The notes: a model not told the origin generated them from the sequence alone. DNA of 64,000 bases from Lachnospiraceae bacterium KM106-2 (GCA_009731425.1 AP018794.1:2735960-2799959), one strand, 5' to 3'; positions 8,702 through 20,827 are shown, numbered from the stretch's first letter. Numbers and translations: made by a program.

Positions 8702-9588
8702 AAAGCATCCATCCCCTCCTCTTCATAATCATTCAACTGATACATACAGATATCAGATAACGAGAGTCTTGATACTGATAGACCTGTTTGTGCGACCTTA
8801 TTAAGGAAGGATTCATCCTCGGTCTGGACGATAATATAATTAACCAAATTAGAATATGTACTGCGAATAATCTTTTGTCCAGTAGCAATTTCTTTGAGTT
8901 GGCTGGCATCTCCATCAATTCGAAACATCAGATTGGATAGTTTGTCAACTTCACATGCCGTCTTAATTTTCTGATCTTGTATCAGAATTAGATAATCTAC
9001 GATCTCTTCCATCTCATTTAACATATGAGAACTTACAATGATCATCCTTGGATGCTCGATATATTCTCTTAACAAAATCTTATAGGCTTTCCTTCTAGCA
9101 CCTAAATCCATTCCGATGACTGGTTCATCTAATAACGTAATTGGTGCTCTTGCAGAAAGTGCAAATATAAATTTTACAATACTTTGAAAACCTAATGAAT
9201 GCTCTTTAAATGCCTTTTTCTCATTAATATGAAATAATTCAAATAGCTTTCTTGCAAATGTCTCATCAAAGTTTTCATAAGATTCCTGAAAATAGCTCAT
9301 AATCTCACTTAACTTTAGATTTCTTGGGAACTTCGTATCTGCATCACTTAGAATTATATTTCGTTTAATTTCTACAGAAGCCTCTGGACTTACTCCATCC
9401 ACTAAAATTTTTCCTTCAACTGGAATCATATCGCCTGCAATCAGCTTAAATAATGTAGTCTTACCAACACCATTATTTCCGATCATACAAGCAAGACAAT
9501 TGCCCTTCAGCTCCAAATTAATATGAGATAAGACCATATCTTTCTTATAGCCAAAGGATACATCTTCAATCATAATCGACTGTTCCAT
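8689..9588 (-). CDS. ABC transporter ATP-binding protein
   Basis: A 299-residue nucleotide-binding subunit. Walker A is GNNGVGKTT (about residues 37-45). The signature segment is degenerate (HSLGFQSIVKFIFALSA, in place of LSGGQ). Walker B is ITLLDEPVIGMD and the switch His lies in IVSSHMLNEME. A ~75-residue C-terminal part is as in BcrA/YtrB-type ATPases. It follows the regulator gene by 3 bases, with AGGAGGGG before the ATG, and overlaps the permease. The weak signature motif is common in this subgroup. It drives the adjacent permease. Confidence 0.9.
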   Translation of the reverse strand: MEQSIMIEDVSFGYKKDMVLSHINLELKGNCLACMIGNNGVGKTTLFKLIAGDMIPVEGKILVDGVSPEASVEIKRNIILSDADTKFPRNLKLSEIMSYFQESYENFDETFARKLFELFHINEKKAFKEHSLGFQSIVKFIFALSARAPITLLDEPVIGMDLGARRKAYKILLREYIEHPRMIIVSSHMLNEMEEIVDYLILIQDQKIKTACEVDKLSNLMFRIDGDASQLKEIATGQKIIRSTYSNLVNYIIVQTEDESFLNKVAQTGLSVSRLSLSDICMYQLNDYEEEGMDALWEE

Positions 9589-9591
9589 CTC

Positions 9592-9963
9592 TTACCCCTC
9601 CTTATATGCCTCTGTTAACATAGTCATAACTTCTTCCTTTTTCAAACCAAGCTTCTTTGTAATATCCACTAACTGATGAATTACATCGCCTAATTCTTCT
9701 TTCTTCTTTCTTTCTACGATCATTTTCTTTGCCCCCTCGACAATGGTCATAGCCTGACCTCTTTGTTTTAATAAAATTCCATTCATCACTAAATGGTTAA
9801 TTCCTTTTCCTGCGGTGGCTGGATTGACTCCTAGCTCTCTTGCGATCACAAGCTGTGAATAACATGCGCTTCCTTCTTCCAGCTTACCGGATATGATATC
9901 ATCCTCAATTGCTTCAGCAATCTGCACGTAAATGGGTTTAATACTTTCTTGATCTAGTCTCAA
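9592..9963 (-). CDS. GntR-family (YtrA-type) transcriptional regulator
   Basis: A short GntR regulator: an N-terminal winged helix (IKPIYVQIAEAIEDDIISGKLEEGS..., helix-turn-helix about VIARELGVNPATAGKGINHL) and a ~50-residue helical tail, as in YtrA. An ATG at 9981 is in frame, but its first codons are themselves the ribosome site AAAGGAGG. The likely start is therefore the TTG at 9963, giving MRLDQESIKPIYVQ, the usual family N-terminus (123 residues). It probably represses its own operon through the inverted repeat just upstream. Confidence 0.9.
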   Translation of the reverse strand: MRLDQESIKPIYVQIAEAIEDDIISGKLEEGSACYSQLVIARELGVNPATAGKGINHLVMNGILLKQRGQAMTIVEGAKKMIVERKKKEELGDVIHQLVDITKKLGLKKEEVMTMLTEAYKEG

Positions 9964-9987
9964 CGATATTCCTCCTTTCATCTACGT

Positions 9988-10013
9988 TACTACATTAGGT
10001 ATATAATGTAGTA
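9988..10013. promoter_or_regulatory. YtrA-type operator
   Basis: A perfect inverted repeat, TACTACATTA-GGTATA-TAATGTAGTA, with 10-base arms around a 6-base centre. It lies 25 bases upstream of the regulator start, the usual place for autoregulation by YtrA-family proteins. Confidence 0.75.
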
Positions 10014-10168
10014 TAGCACCCAGTTTTTGTTTTGTAAACCCCTCTTTCTATTGCTTTTAATACTGTTATCAACTATAATATTACAATCATCAATATTATT
10101 TACTTATTTTCAACAAGGACTTACGAATTGCGACACATATAGGAAAGAAGAAAGAATGGAGTTAATTA

Positions 10169-11260
10169 ATGAGAAAATTGAAATTTAAGAAGCGCTATAT
10201 TGCATATGGGCTTGTATTAGTCATTGCGATTCTTGCTGGCGCAGCCTATTTTATAGCAAATGATACATTAGACCGAATTAATTATGAAAAAGCGGAAGAT
10301 GTCAAATTTGCAAAAACTGATCTAACTGATAAAGAATTAAAAGAACAACAGGCAAAAGCAACTACAGTTCCTGAAGTTCACCTTGATAAAGACGTTATAA
10401 ATATACTTTTAATTGGTGAAGAATCCATTGAATCTGATCAAGGCCGTTCCGATTCTATGATGATCGCAACAATCAATACAAAGCAAAAAACCTTAAAGTT
10501 AACCTCTCTTATGCGTGATATCTATGTTGAGATCCCGGGCTACCGTAACAATAAATTAAATGCAGCATTCAATAACGGTGGCGGAGTATTACTAACTAGT
10601 ACGATTGAACAGAACTTCCAGATCAAATTAGATGGTTATGTTCGCGTTAACTTCCAAGGTTTTGAAAAGATTATCGATAAACTTGGTGGTGTATCCATTG
10701 ATTTAGCCTCTTGGGAAGCTAAATATCTAAATACAACAAACTATATTTCCAAGAAAAAATATCGTAATGTTAAAGAAGGTACCAATACATTAAATGGTAA
10801 TCAGGCACTTGGCTATTGCCGTGTTCGCTATAAACAAACACTAAATGGTGAAAAAGATGATTTCGGTCGTACGAATCGTCAACGTACCGTATTAACAGCT
10901 CTCTTTAATAAATACAAACAAGAATCTGTTTTAGATATGATAGATACGGCAAACGAATTAATGCCTTATATTACAACTAATATCTCAAAAACAGATATCA
11001 TTAATTATCTAACTGCCGCTGCCACACTTGGTACAACAGAACTTGAGACTTTCCGAATCCCTGTGGATCATTCTTATGCCAATAAAAAACTTTTATGCGG
11101 TTCTTCCTCTGCAAGCGTCTTATCCATTGACTTTGCAACAAATCAGAATGAACTTCATAAATTTATTTATGGAACAGATGTTGATGGTAATGAAGCAACG
11201 ATAGCACCTAGTGCTACTCCAACTGTAAGTCCAAGTGCTACTCCAAGCACTAACAATTAA
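10169..11260 (+). CDS. LytR-CpsA-Psr (LCP) family cell-wall glycopolymer transferase
   Basis: A 363-residue membrane-anchored protein. One N-terminal signal anchor (residues ~10-30, YGLVLVIAILAGAAYFIA) is followed by the LCP catalytic domain. That domain shows NILLIGEESIESDQGRSDSMMIATIN, LMRDIYVEIPGYRNNKLNAAFNNGG and YCRVRYKQTLNGEKDDFGRTNRQ, which hold the conserved Arg/Asp residues that bind polyprenyl phosphate. The C-terminus is a Ser/Thr/Pro tail (ATPTVSPSATPSTNN). LCP proteins attach teichoic acids or capsule to peptidoglycan on the outer face of the membrane. It is transcribed alone and ends at a strong terminator. Confidence 0.93.
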   Translation: MRKLKFKKRYIAYGLVLVIAILAGAAYFIANDTLDRINYEKAEDVKFAKTDLTDKELKEQQAKATTVPEVHLDKDVINILLIGEESIESDQGRSDSMMIATINTKQKTLKLTSLMRDIYVEIPGYRNNKLNAAFNNGGGVLLTSTIEQNFQIKLDGYVRVNFQGFEKIIDKLGGVSIDLASWEAKYLNTTNYISKKKYRNVKEGTNTLNGNQALGYCRVRYKQTLNGEKDDFGRTNRQRTVLTALFNKYKQESVLDMIDTANELMPYITTNISKTDIINYLTAAATLGTTELETFRIPVDHSYANKKLLCGSSSASVLSIDFATNQNELHKFIYGTDVDGNEATIAPSATPTVSPSATPSTNN

Positions 11261-11269
11261 TTGCAATCT

Positions 11270-11306
11270 AAAACAAGCAGGACGAATACGTCCTGCTTGT
11301 TTTTTT
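11270..11306. terminator. Bidirectional intrinsic terminator
   Basis: Arms 11271-11284 and 11289-11302 (core ACAAGCAGGACG/CGTCCTGCTTGT) with loop AATA, followed by T's on the plus strand. It serves the LCP gene and, from the other side, the cotJ operon. Confidence 0.9.
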
Positions 11307-11308
11307 GT

Positions 11309-11392
11309 CTAACCGAATATCCGAAAAATAGATAGAACTGCGAAGAAACAAGCTACAATAAGTCCGCGGCTTCTTAACATTTCTTTTATCAT
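11309..11392 (-). CDS. 27-residue hydrophobic peptide coupled to cotJC
   Basis: A micro-ORF whose ATG overlaps the cotJC stop codon (ATGA arrangement). It encodes MIKEMLRSRGLIVACFFAVL followed by SIFRIFG. There is a short basic N-terminus and one membrane-length hydrophobic segment from about residue 11 to 25. It ends three bases before the shared terminator, so it fits exactly as the last cistron of the cotJ operon. Translational coupling to a spore-coat gene suggests a small spore or forespore membrane peptide. That is inference: no homologue is known to me and a chance ORF is possible. Confidence 0.5.
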   Translation of the reverse strand: MIKEMLRSRGLIVACFFAVLSIFRIFG

Positions 11393-12009
11393 AACTGATT
11401 TCCTTTCATAAACTGTTTATCAAATTCCGCATTAAAGTAATAAAAGTTCTTTTCATCTAATTTTGATTTTGTTCTCTCTAATGCTTCTCCGAATCGTTGA
11501 AAATGAACTACTTCTCTGGCTCGCAAAAACTTAATTGGTGCTATGACATCTGGATCTTTCACAACTCGAAGGATGTTATCATATACTACTCTTGCTTTCT
11601 GCTCTGCTGCTAAATCTTCTATTAGATCGGCGATCGCATCACCTTTTGATTGAAATTCCAAGGAAGTAAATGGTACACTGGATGCTGCCTGTGGCCAAAG
11701 GGCAGCTGTATGATCAATATAATAAGCATCGAATCCAGCTGTCTTTGCTTGCTCTACTGTAAGATTTTTGGTCAATTGATACACAATAGCACAAATCATT
11801 TCCATATGGGCTAATTCCTCTGTACCAATGTCTGTCAACAGGCCACCGACCTCTCGATCCGGCATAGAATATCGTTGTGATAAATAACGCATCGATGCAG
11901 ATAGCTCACCATCTGGACCACCATATTGAGAAATGATATACTGTGCTGTCTTTGGACAGGTATTCTTGATATTTACCGGAAACTGAAGTCTCTTCTCATA
12001 ATTCCACAT
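11389..12009 (-). CDS. cotJC: Spore coat protein CotJC (manganese-catalase-like)
   Basis: About 206 residues of ferritin-like di-metal fold. TEELAHMEM and EVVHFQRFGE supply the E..H metal ligands of manganese catalases, and LAAEQKARVVYDNIL lies between them. The start at 12009 (MWNYEKRLQFPV) matches the family and has AAGGAGTATGTTAGC before it; an upstream in-frame ATG at 12042 lies inside cotJB. It is the third gene of cotJABC, made in the mother cell and incorporated in the spore coat of Bacillus and clostridia. Product length slightly exceeds the ~190 residues seen in Bacillus. Confidence 0.95.
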   Translation of the reverse strand: MWNYEKRLQFPVNIKNTCPKTAQYIISQYGGPDGELSASMRYLSQRYSMPDREVGGLLTDIGTEELAHMEMICAIVYQLTKNLTVEQAKTAGFDAYYIDHTAALWPQAASSVPFTSLEFQSKGDAIADLIEDLAAEQKARVVYDNILRVVKDPDVIAPIKFLRAREVVHFQRFGEALERTKSKLDEKNFYYFNAEFDKQFMKGNQL

Positions 12010-12010
12010 G

Positions 12011-12301
12011 CTAACATACTCCTTCCCATGGAGCTGGACCATCAGCCCATCTCCAGTGCTTCATGCCTGGATACTTGGTATCTGCCTGATCTGAGGCGGG
12101 TTGTTGATTTACACAATCGATGATCAATGGCTCAAATTTACTTTCATATTGCTGCATAGCTGCTTTTCTCTTATTCATCGCTTCATCAAAAAACTGTAGT
12201 GCCGCTTCATCCGTTGGATGCGTATCTAAATATAAGGTTGCATCTACGATTGCAAAACTTGCTTCATTGATTTCCTTCATCAAACTTTGACGTTCTGACA
12301 T
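12011..12301 (-). CDS. cotJB: Spore coat protein CotJB
   Basis: A small protein of about 96 residues with the CotJB pattern: an MKEINEASFAIVDATLYLDTHPTDEAAL N-terminal half and YPGMKHWRWADGPAPWEGVC at the end. GGAGG sits 8 bases before the ATG at 12301, which I take as the start; an ATG at 12316 is also in frame but overlaps cotJA. It sits between cotJA and cotJC with one-base gaps. Confidence 0.93.
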   Translation of the reverse strand: MSERQSLMKEINEASFAIVDATLYLDTHPTDEAALQFFDEAMNKRKAAMQQYESKFEPLIIDCVNQQPASDQADTKYPGMKHWRWADGPAPWEGVC

Positions 12302-12302
12302 A

Positions 12303-12488
12303 TTATTCGCCTCCACAATAAAATGGTTTGTTGAGTTCTGGGAATATTGTGCCTTCTTTTAATGCATTTGCATAATCATAGGTATTTACCCATTTTTGGC
12401 AAGGAACGCTTGCAATTGCAAGTGGAAGATCACACAATTTGGTCTCCTGTGCCATTTGCATTCTTTCCATTGATTCTTTGGATTCCAT
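12303..12488 (-). CDS. cotJA: Spore coat-associated protein CotJA
   Basis: 61 residues. The segment LPLAIASVPCQKWVNTYDYANALKEGTIFPELNKPF is typical of CotJA, which directs CotJC into the coat. It is the first gene of the cotJABC operon, with AGAAAGGAGAACGAT before its ATG. The promoter region 12489-12600 is AT-rich; a mother-cell sigma factor is expected, but I could not assign boxes. Confidence 0.92.
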   Translation of the reverse strand: MESKESMERMQMAQETKLCDLPLAIASVPCQKWVNTYDYANALKEGTIFPELNKPFYCGGE

Positions 12489-12611
12489 ATCGTTCTCCTT
12501 TCTTACTATTCGGTCACATTCCTATTTTCTGTTGTTCTTTAACATATAACCTAGAAGACTTTTGAAACTTTGGAAATTTTCTAATTTTTCTAATTGGTTG
12601 TATGTAAACAA

Positions 12612-12655
12612 AAGAAGAGACATCTCAAATATAATTTGAAATGTCTCTTTTTTAT
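12612..12655. terminator. Terminator of the bgl operon, bidirectional
   Basis: AGAGACAT(C)TCAAAT pairs with ATTTGA(A)ATGTCTCT around loop ATA. T-rich tracts flank both sides. It lies 4 bases beyond the bglA stop. Confidence 0.8.
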
Positions 12656-12658
12656 CTT

Positions 12659-16065
<3,407 letters not shown>

Positions 16066-16120
16066 CTAACAGCCCTAATTATCGATGTTTACTTGATTCA
16101 AATAGTGTTTAATTAAAAAC

Positions 16121-16202
16121 AAAAAAACCTAAGAAACCGAATGAGCGCAATTTCTGCATTCATTGAATTTCCTAGGTTTTGCCTGCGAATCAGTAACAAT
16201 CC
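16121..16202 (-). promoter_or_regulatory. LicT-responsive RAT and overlapping terminator
   Basis: The minus strand carries GGGATTGTTACTGATTCGCA followed by GGCAAAACC, a near-consensus ribonucleic antiterminator (16175-16202). Its 3' arm overlaps the start of a terminator: AAACCTAGGAAAT... pairing with ...GGTTTCTTAGGTTT, then seven T's at 16121. LicT binding to the RAT would block the terminator and allow bglP-bglA transcription. Confidence 0.92.
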
Positions 16203-16279
16203 CAAATAGTATTGTTATTCATTTGTTATCTTAACTATAATATATTTTGTGACATTTGTAAACACCAAACTACATTTTT

Positions 16280-17113
16280 TTATTTTTCTCGTACAATTCG
16301 ACCAATATGAATTGTAATATACATCATTTCTTCCCTAGTAATCTCATAGTGAAGTTCATCTTTGATCAACTCTCGAATCATCTCCGCACAACGATAATAT
16401 TCCGGATATTTCTTCTCGATCGCTCGTTGAAATTCTTCATCTTCGTCCTGAAGCATCGTATTGGATACGATTCTTTGAGCAAAGAATTTCAAATGCGTAA
16501 TGAATCGCTCCACATTAACATCATCTTCATCAATATTGATCTTAAAGTAGTATTTTACGATATTTAGCACACGCTGAATCAACTTTGTAATATCAACTGC
16601 TTTATTCATCGTTGTATTAAACTCGGCATTCACGATATGTAATGCGATCGATCCTGCTTCATCTTCGCCTAGTTCTACCCCTAAGCGTTCCTTGATCAAC
16701 TCAACTGCATATTTTCCGATTGAAAATTCTACCGGATAGAATTTTTTAATCTCCCAGATCAATGCGTTTCTGTAGTACGTTCCATGCTCGATCCTTGTAA
16801 TTGCAAATGAGATATGATCCGTCAATGTAATATATATATTTTCATTTAATGCCACGCCTAACTGTTTCTTTGCATAAGATACAATGTCATTAGACACTTG
16901 AACATGCTCAAGCGGCAATTCCTTTAAAATTAACTGTAACTGTTCGGAAGATTTCTTATCCTGCATGCAGAAAATCTTCTCCACACGTTCCATATCAATT
17001 TCCTGCCCTGGCTTGGCTTGGAATCCAATTCCACGCCCCATAACAACAACTTCCTGTCCCTCATCATTGACAGAACTAATGATATTATTATTGATTACCT
17101 TAATTAATTTCAT
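16280..17113 (-). CDS. licT: BglG/LicT-family transcriptional antiterminator
   Basis: About 277 residues. An N-terminal RNA-binding CAT domain (MKLIKVINNNIISS ... VVMGRGIGFQAKPGQEID) is followed by two PRD domains with the phosphorylatable histidines: PRD1 DHISFAITR and LHIVNAEF, PRD2 THLKFF and IHIGRIVRE. The start at 17113 is chosen because family members begin with this K-I-x-K-V-x-N-N-N segment; upstream codons to 17167 are unlikely, though the ribosome site is weak. It lies upstream of the RAT and bglP on the same strand, and PTS-dependent phosphorylation would set its activity. Confidence 0.95.
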   Translation of the reverse strand: MKLIKVINNNIISSVNDEGQEVVVMGRGIGFQAKPGQEIDMERVEKIFCMQDKKSSEQLQLILKELPLEHVQVSNDIVSYAKKQLGVALNENIYITLTDHISFAITRIEHGTYYRNALIWEIKKFYPVEFSIGKYAVELIKERLGVELGEDEAGSIALHIVNAEFNTTMNKAVDITKLIQRVLNIVKYYFKINIDEDDVNVERFITHLKFFAQRIVSNTMLQDEDEEFQRAIEKKYPEYYRCAEMIRELIKDELHYEITREEMMYITIHIGRIVREK

Positions 17114-17241
17114 ACCACACCATTCGTAACTATCAAAACAGTCACTTTCTCTTTCTTGCTTATGCATTTTACTAATCCTTATACTAGCATGGTGTATTTT
17201 TCATGTCAATAACAATAATATCTTGGTATATCATGTCGTTA

Positions 17242-18552
17242 TTATTCCTCTATTGCTTTAAATGCCTCCTCTAAATCCTCGATAATATCATCAATATTCT
17301 CGGTTCCAATTGATAAACGAATGGTATTTGGCTTAATTCCCTGCTCTAATAATTCCTCCTTACTCAACTGAGAATGTGTCGTACTTGCTGGATGAATAAC
17401 CAATGATTTTACGTCTGCCACATTCGCTAATAAAGAGAATAATTCTAATTGATCGATGAAGTTCTTTGCTGTCGTATCATCCCCTTTAATCTCAAAGGTA
17501 AAGATAGATCCGCCGCCATTTGGAAAATACTTTTGATATAATTTCTGCTGTAAGGGATCTTGGGATACGGATGGATGATTTACACGCTCTACAAAAGGAT
17601 GATGCTCTAAATAATCAACGACCTTTAATGCATTGCTTACATGACGTTCTACTCGAAGCGATAATGTCTCTAATCCTTGTAGGAAAAGGAATGCATGGAA
17701 TGGAGAAAGGGTTGCTCCTAAGTCACGTAACAAAATTGCTCTAACCTTCGTTACGAAAGCGGCCGGACCTGCTGCCTTAGTAAAGCTAATTCCATGATAA
17801 CTTGGATTTGGTTCTGTGATCGATGGGAATTTACCTGATGCTTCCCAATCGAACTTTCCACTATCAACAATAACTCCACCAATGGTAGTTCCATGTCCAC
17901 CAATAAACTTAGTTGCTGAGTGAACGACAATATCTGCACCATATTCAATAGGACGAACCAGATAAGGAGTCGCAAAGGTATTATCTACTACAAGGGGAAT
18001 CTGATTCTCATGAGCGATCTTTGCTAATTCCTCTAAATCAACCATATCTGAATTTGGATTTCCTAATGTCTCAACAAATAAAGCCTTTGTATTTTCTTTC
18101 ATCGCTGCTCGAATTTCCTCGTAATCCGTTGGATCCACAAAAGATGCTGTTATGCCATACTGTGGTAAGGTATGTGCTAATAAATTGTATGTACCGCCAT
18201 AAATATTCTTGGATGCCACAATATGATCTCCCTGGCTCGCTAAGTTTTGGAATGTATATGCGATAGCGGCGGCTCCTGAAGCAACTGCTAAAGCGGCTAC
18301 CCCTCCTTCTAAAGCTGCAATTCTCTTTTCAAATACATCCTCTGTCGGATTGGTCAATCTGCCATAAATATTTCCTGCATCGCTAAGACCAAATCTCGCT
18401 TCTGCGTGCTCGCTATTATGAAAAACATAAGAAGATGTCTGATAGATTGGTACTGCTCTAGAATCGGTAACCGGATCCGCATTTTCCTGTCCAACATGTA
18501 ATTGTAACGTTTCAAATTTAAAATTTCTTGCTTCTCTATTCTTTTTACTCAT
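17242..18552 (-). CDS. metY: O-acetylhomoserine sulfhydrylase
   Basis: A PLP enzyme of the Cys/Met metabolism family, ~436 residues, that makes homocysteine from O-acetylhomoserine and sulfide. Landmarks are TLQLHVGQ near the N-terminus, NIYGRLTNPTEDVFEKRIAALEGG, the PLP-binding lysine in VHSATKFIGGHGTTIGG, and the C-terminal VKSLVIHPASTTHSQL. AAGGAGAGATGATC places the start at the second ATG (18552). It is monocistronic. I see no S-box or T-box leader in the ~100 bases upstream. Confident assignment; metY rather than a gamma-lyase because of length and motif pattern. Confidence 0.93.
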   Translation of the reverse strand: MSKKNREARNFKFETLQLHVGQENADPVTDSRAVPIYQTSSYVFHNSEHAEARFGLSDAGNIYGRLTNPTEDVFEKRIAALEGGVAALAVASGAAAIAYTFQNLASQGDHIVASKNIYGGTYNLLAHTLPQYGITASFVDPTDYEEIRAAMKENTKALFVETLGNPNSDMVDLEELAKIAHENQIPLVVDNTFATPYLVRPIEYGADIVVHSATKFIGGHGTTIGGVIVDSGKFDWEASGKFPSITEPNPSYHGISFTKAAGPAAFVTKVRAILLRDLGATLSPFHAFLFLQGLETLSLRVERHVSNALKVVDYLEHHPFVERVNHPSVSQDPLQQKLYQKYFPNGGGSIFTFEIKGDDTTAKNFIDQLELFSLLANVADVKSLVIHPASTTHSQLSKEELLEQGIKPNTIRLSIGTENIDDIIEDLEEAFKAIEE

Positions 18553-18663
18553 GATCATCTCTCCTTAATTCCTAGTGTTTTAATATGTTTTATGATATTT
18601 ATTATAATCACTTGAAATCAGAAGTGTTAATACATAAAAATAACAGCTAGTTATAGACGCAGC

Positions 18664-19056
18664 CTATAGCTGAAGCAACTGTTCAATTTCTTTATTCGGC
18701 CAGTACCCCCATGACTCGACAATCTTGCCGTTCTCTATCTTAAAATTCTCTAATGCTTCAAATGTAATATGCCTTCCCGTTGCTTGTATCCCCATGCACT
18801 CGCCAGCATGAATCGCATCATACTTGACTCTTGTAGCAACCATTCCATTCTCTTCAAAAATATCCATTATTTCAACGTTCATTCCTTCAAACATGTTGGA
18901 AACACACTTCAGGATACCAACTGCATCCTCATTACTTCGTGCACCTGCCGGGCTATGATCAACATAATCCTTGGCAACATGTTCAAGCACAAAATTATAA
19001 TTTTTATTCCCATAGCCTTCATAGAAAAAACTTTTGATAAGCTCTTTATTTGTCAT
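18664..19056 (-). CDS. SnoaL-like / ester cyclase family protein
   Basis: A ~130-residue NTF2-like alpha+beta-barrel protein. The motif run LEHVAKDYVDHSPAG, GMNVEIMDIFEENGMVATRVKYDAIHAGE, ITFEALENFKIENGKIVESWGYW matches the SnoaL/'ester cyclase' group, which is widespread and mostly uncharacterised. AAGGAAGGATTCC precedes the ATG at 19056. It is the last gene of a three-gene minus-strand cluster with the acetyltransferase-like and methyltransferase genes. Confidence 0.8.
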   Translation of the reverse strand: MTNKELIKSFFYEGYGNKNYNFVLEHVAKDYVDHSPAGARSNEDAVGILKCVSNMFEGMNVEIMDIFEENGMVATRVKYDAIHAGECMGIQATGRHITFEALENFKIENGKIVESWGYWPNKEIEQLLQL

Positions 19057-19081
19057 GGAATCCTTCCTTTCCATTCCTGGT

Positions 19082-19720
19082 TCAGTCTAACGTTAATTCA
19101 TTCAGATAACTTTGTAAGCGATCAACTAACCTTCCAATATGAACACCATCCACAAAAGAGTGGTGAACTTCAATTGAAAACGGAAGAAGAATCCTATTCT
19201 CTCGTCCAAAATATTTTCCCCAATCGAACAAAGGCGTCGCCTGCTCCTTCTTTCCAGAACTCGTATGAGAAATATGCGTATAGGAAACCCATGGAATCGA
19301 TGAAAATTGAAAGATATCCAATCCCATCGGCCCTGTAAAATAAGCCGTTTGCCTTTCCAAAATATCGGCTGCCATGATAACATACTCCTGCATCGTATCT
19401 GTAATCGGCACATTTACCACCTTGAATAATTCCGTCTCTTGATCCAAATAAGTAAACGATGTCTGAATCTGATCAAACAGAACAACCTCCCCATCTAAAA
19501 AACGATATCGAAATTCCTCAATCTCATTTGCACAAAAAGAGACCGCATAGACAAAAGCAAAGGTAAAAGAATACCCCTTCTTTTTAATAACCTCTAAAAA
19601 ATGAGTAATATCAAGTTCCATTGTCACACAATACATTGGCTGCAGACTATTTCGAAATGCCTGACAGTGCATAGCTCTCTTCCAATGTTTCATATCAATA
19701 ATCTGATAACTCCCTATCAT
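19082..19720 (-). CDS. Chloramphenicol acetyltransferase-like protein (type A fold)
   Basis: 212 residues, the usual length of a CAT subunit. The catalytic signature HHSFVDGVH near the C-terminus supplies the active His and the structural Asp. The central part (FTFAFVYAVSFCANEIEEFRYR, TSFTYLDQETELF, SSIPWVSYTHIS) follows the CAT pattern. It could acetylate chloramphenicol or another hydroxyl substrate, or be an acyltransferase with an unrelated role. Housekeeping-like composition and operon context do not prove resistance. It lies 13 bases after the methyltransferase gene. Confidence 0.85.
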   Translation of the reverse strand: MIGSYQIIDMKHWKRAMHCQAFRNSLQPMYCVTMELDITHFLEVIKKKGYSFTFAFVYAVSFCANEIEEFRYRFLDGEVVLFDQIQTSFTYLDQETELFKVVNVPITDTMQEYVIMAADILERQTAYFTGPMGLDIFQFSSIPWVSYTHISHTSSGKKEQATPLFDWGKYFGRENRILLPFSIEVHHSFVDGVHIGRLVDRLQSYLNELTLD

Positions 19721-19733
19721 TTAAACCTCTCCC

Positions 19734-20516
19734 TTACTTGCGACCAATATATAGAAAATGCTGACTCGTTCCATAAACCTGAGGATCCTGCCCTAACTGA
19801 TAACAGATCTCCAGCCATTTAGCAAACTCCTCCTCTGGCAATTGCGCAATCTCCCTCTCCTTACAACCGATCACATTCTCAACACCAACAAAAGCAAGCT
19901 CATCAAGCCCTGCCTCACGCATCAGCTCCTTCGCTTCCTTAACACTAGTAAAATAGGCTGTCGTAAAACCAGCTCCATCCTCATTTCTTCCATCATCCAG
20001 ATAATGAAGGATCTCACTTACCTCATCATTAAACTCCAAATAAGATAAACAATCCTGAATAGGTGCATAATTCGAAATAAACGCTGCAAAGATCACTCCC
20101 CCTGGCTTCAACACCCGAAGAGCCTCCGACAAAGCAGCCTTTCTGTCTAATTCCTTAGTAAGATGATAAAGAGGTCCCATTAATAAAACAACATCAAACT
20201 CACCGTCATTATATTTCTGTAAGTTTAGAGCATCACCTTTTTCACATCCCTTTAAGCAAACACCTCTCTCCTTCGCTTTCCTTCCAGCAACCTCAACATT
20301 ATGCTGGGAAAGATCCACCAAAGACACCTCATGCCCCTGCTCAGCCAAGAAAATAGAATATCTTCCCGGACCTCCACCAATATCAATAATATTCGCAGAT
20401 TTCCCGGTTATGTACTCATTCAAATAACGTTTGGTAATTTCAAACTCAATCCTGTGACGCTCTAAACGTTCCCATTCCTCGTATTCATGATCATACCAAT
20501 TTTCAATCTCATTCAT
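19734..20516 (-). CDS. Class I SAM-dependent methyltransferase
   Basis: 260 residues with the Rossmann methyltransferase order: motif I IDIGGGPGRYSIFLAEQGHEV, acidic strand SLVDLS, motif IV DVVLLMGPLYHL, then ALRVLKPGGVIFAAF. The substrate is not evident. It is the first gene of the cluster with the CAT-like and SnoaL-like genes. GGAGGATGTGTT lies before the ATG. Possibly small-molecule modification. Confidence 0.85.
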   Translation of the reverse strand: MNEIENWYDHEYEEWERLERHRIEFEITKRYLNEYITGKSANIIDIGGGPGRYSIFLAEQGHEVSLVDLSQHNVEVAGRKAKERGVCLKGCEKGDALNLQKYNDGEFDVVLLMGPLYHLTKELDRKAALSEALRVLKPGGVIFAAFISNYAPIQDCLSYLEFNDEVSEILHYLDDGRNEDGAGFTTAYFTSVKEAKELMREAGLDELAFVGVENVIGCKEREIAQLPEEEFAKWLEICYQLGQDPQVYGTSQHFLYIGRK

Positions 20517-20703
20517 AACACATCCTCCTATTCTCTCGCCTATCGAAATTTAGATATGAGGAATATTATACCAAATATTAGAATCAATCACAAAACATAA
20601 TACCTCTTCTTTATATACAGAAAAAAGTCTAATCCCTCCTCTGAACAATTCAGATTTGAGGCTAGACTTTCACCTGTTATAATAATTTAATGCAAGTATG
20701 CGA

Positions 20704-20742
20704 TACTTAATTAAAGCACTCTCTAAATATACGATTTGATTA
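20704..20742. repeat. Shortened copy of sequence found at 22604-22710
   Basis: Twenty-four bases beginning ACTTAATTAAAGCACTC (20704-20727) are identical to 22604-22627. Directly after comes ACGATTTGATTA, which in the other place occurs ~70 bases further on. So this is a deletion derivative of the same remnant, on the other side of the first subtilase gene. The rest of the gap 20517-20827 holds only an imperfect terminator-like hairpin at about 20626-20672. Confidence 0.6.
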
Positions 20743-20827
20743 CTTTTATAAGCATTAGAAGCAGATAAACGTCCACTAATTTGGAAATTATTCTTTCAAC
20801 AATGTACTTAGAAAGAAAGGGATAATT

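Noticed and set aside
18553..18663. SAM riboswitch or T-box upstream of metY
   Set aside because: Only about 100 bases are available and no S-box or T-box consensus is found.
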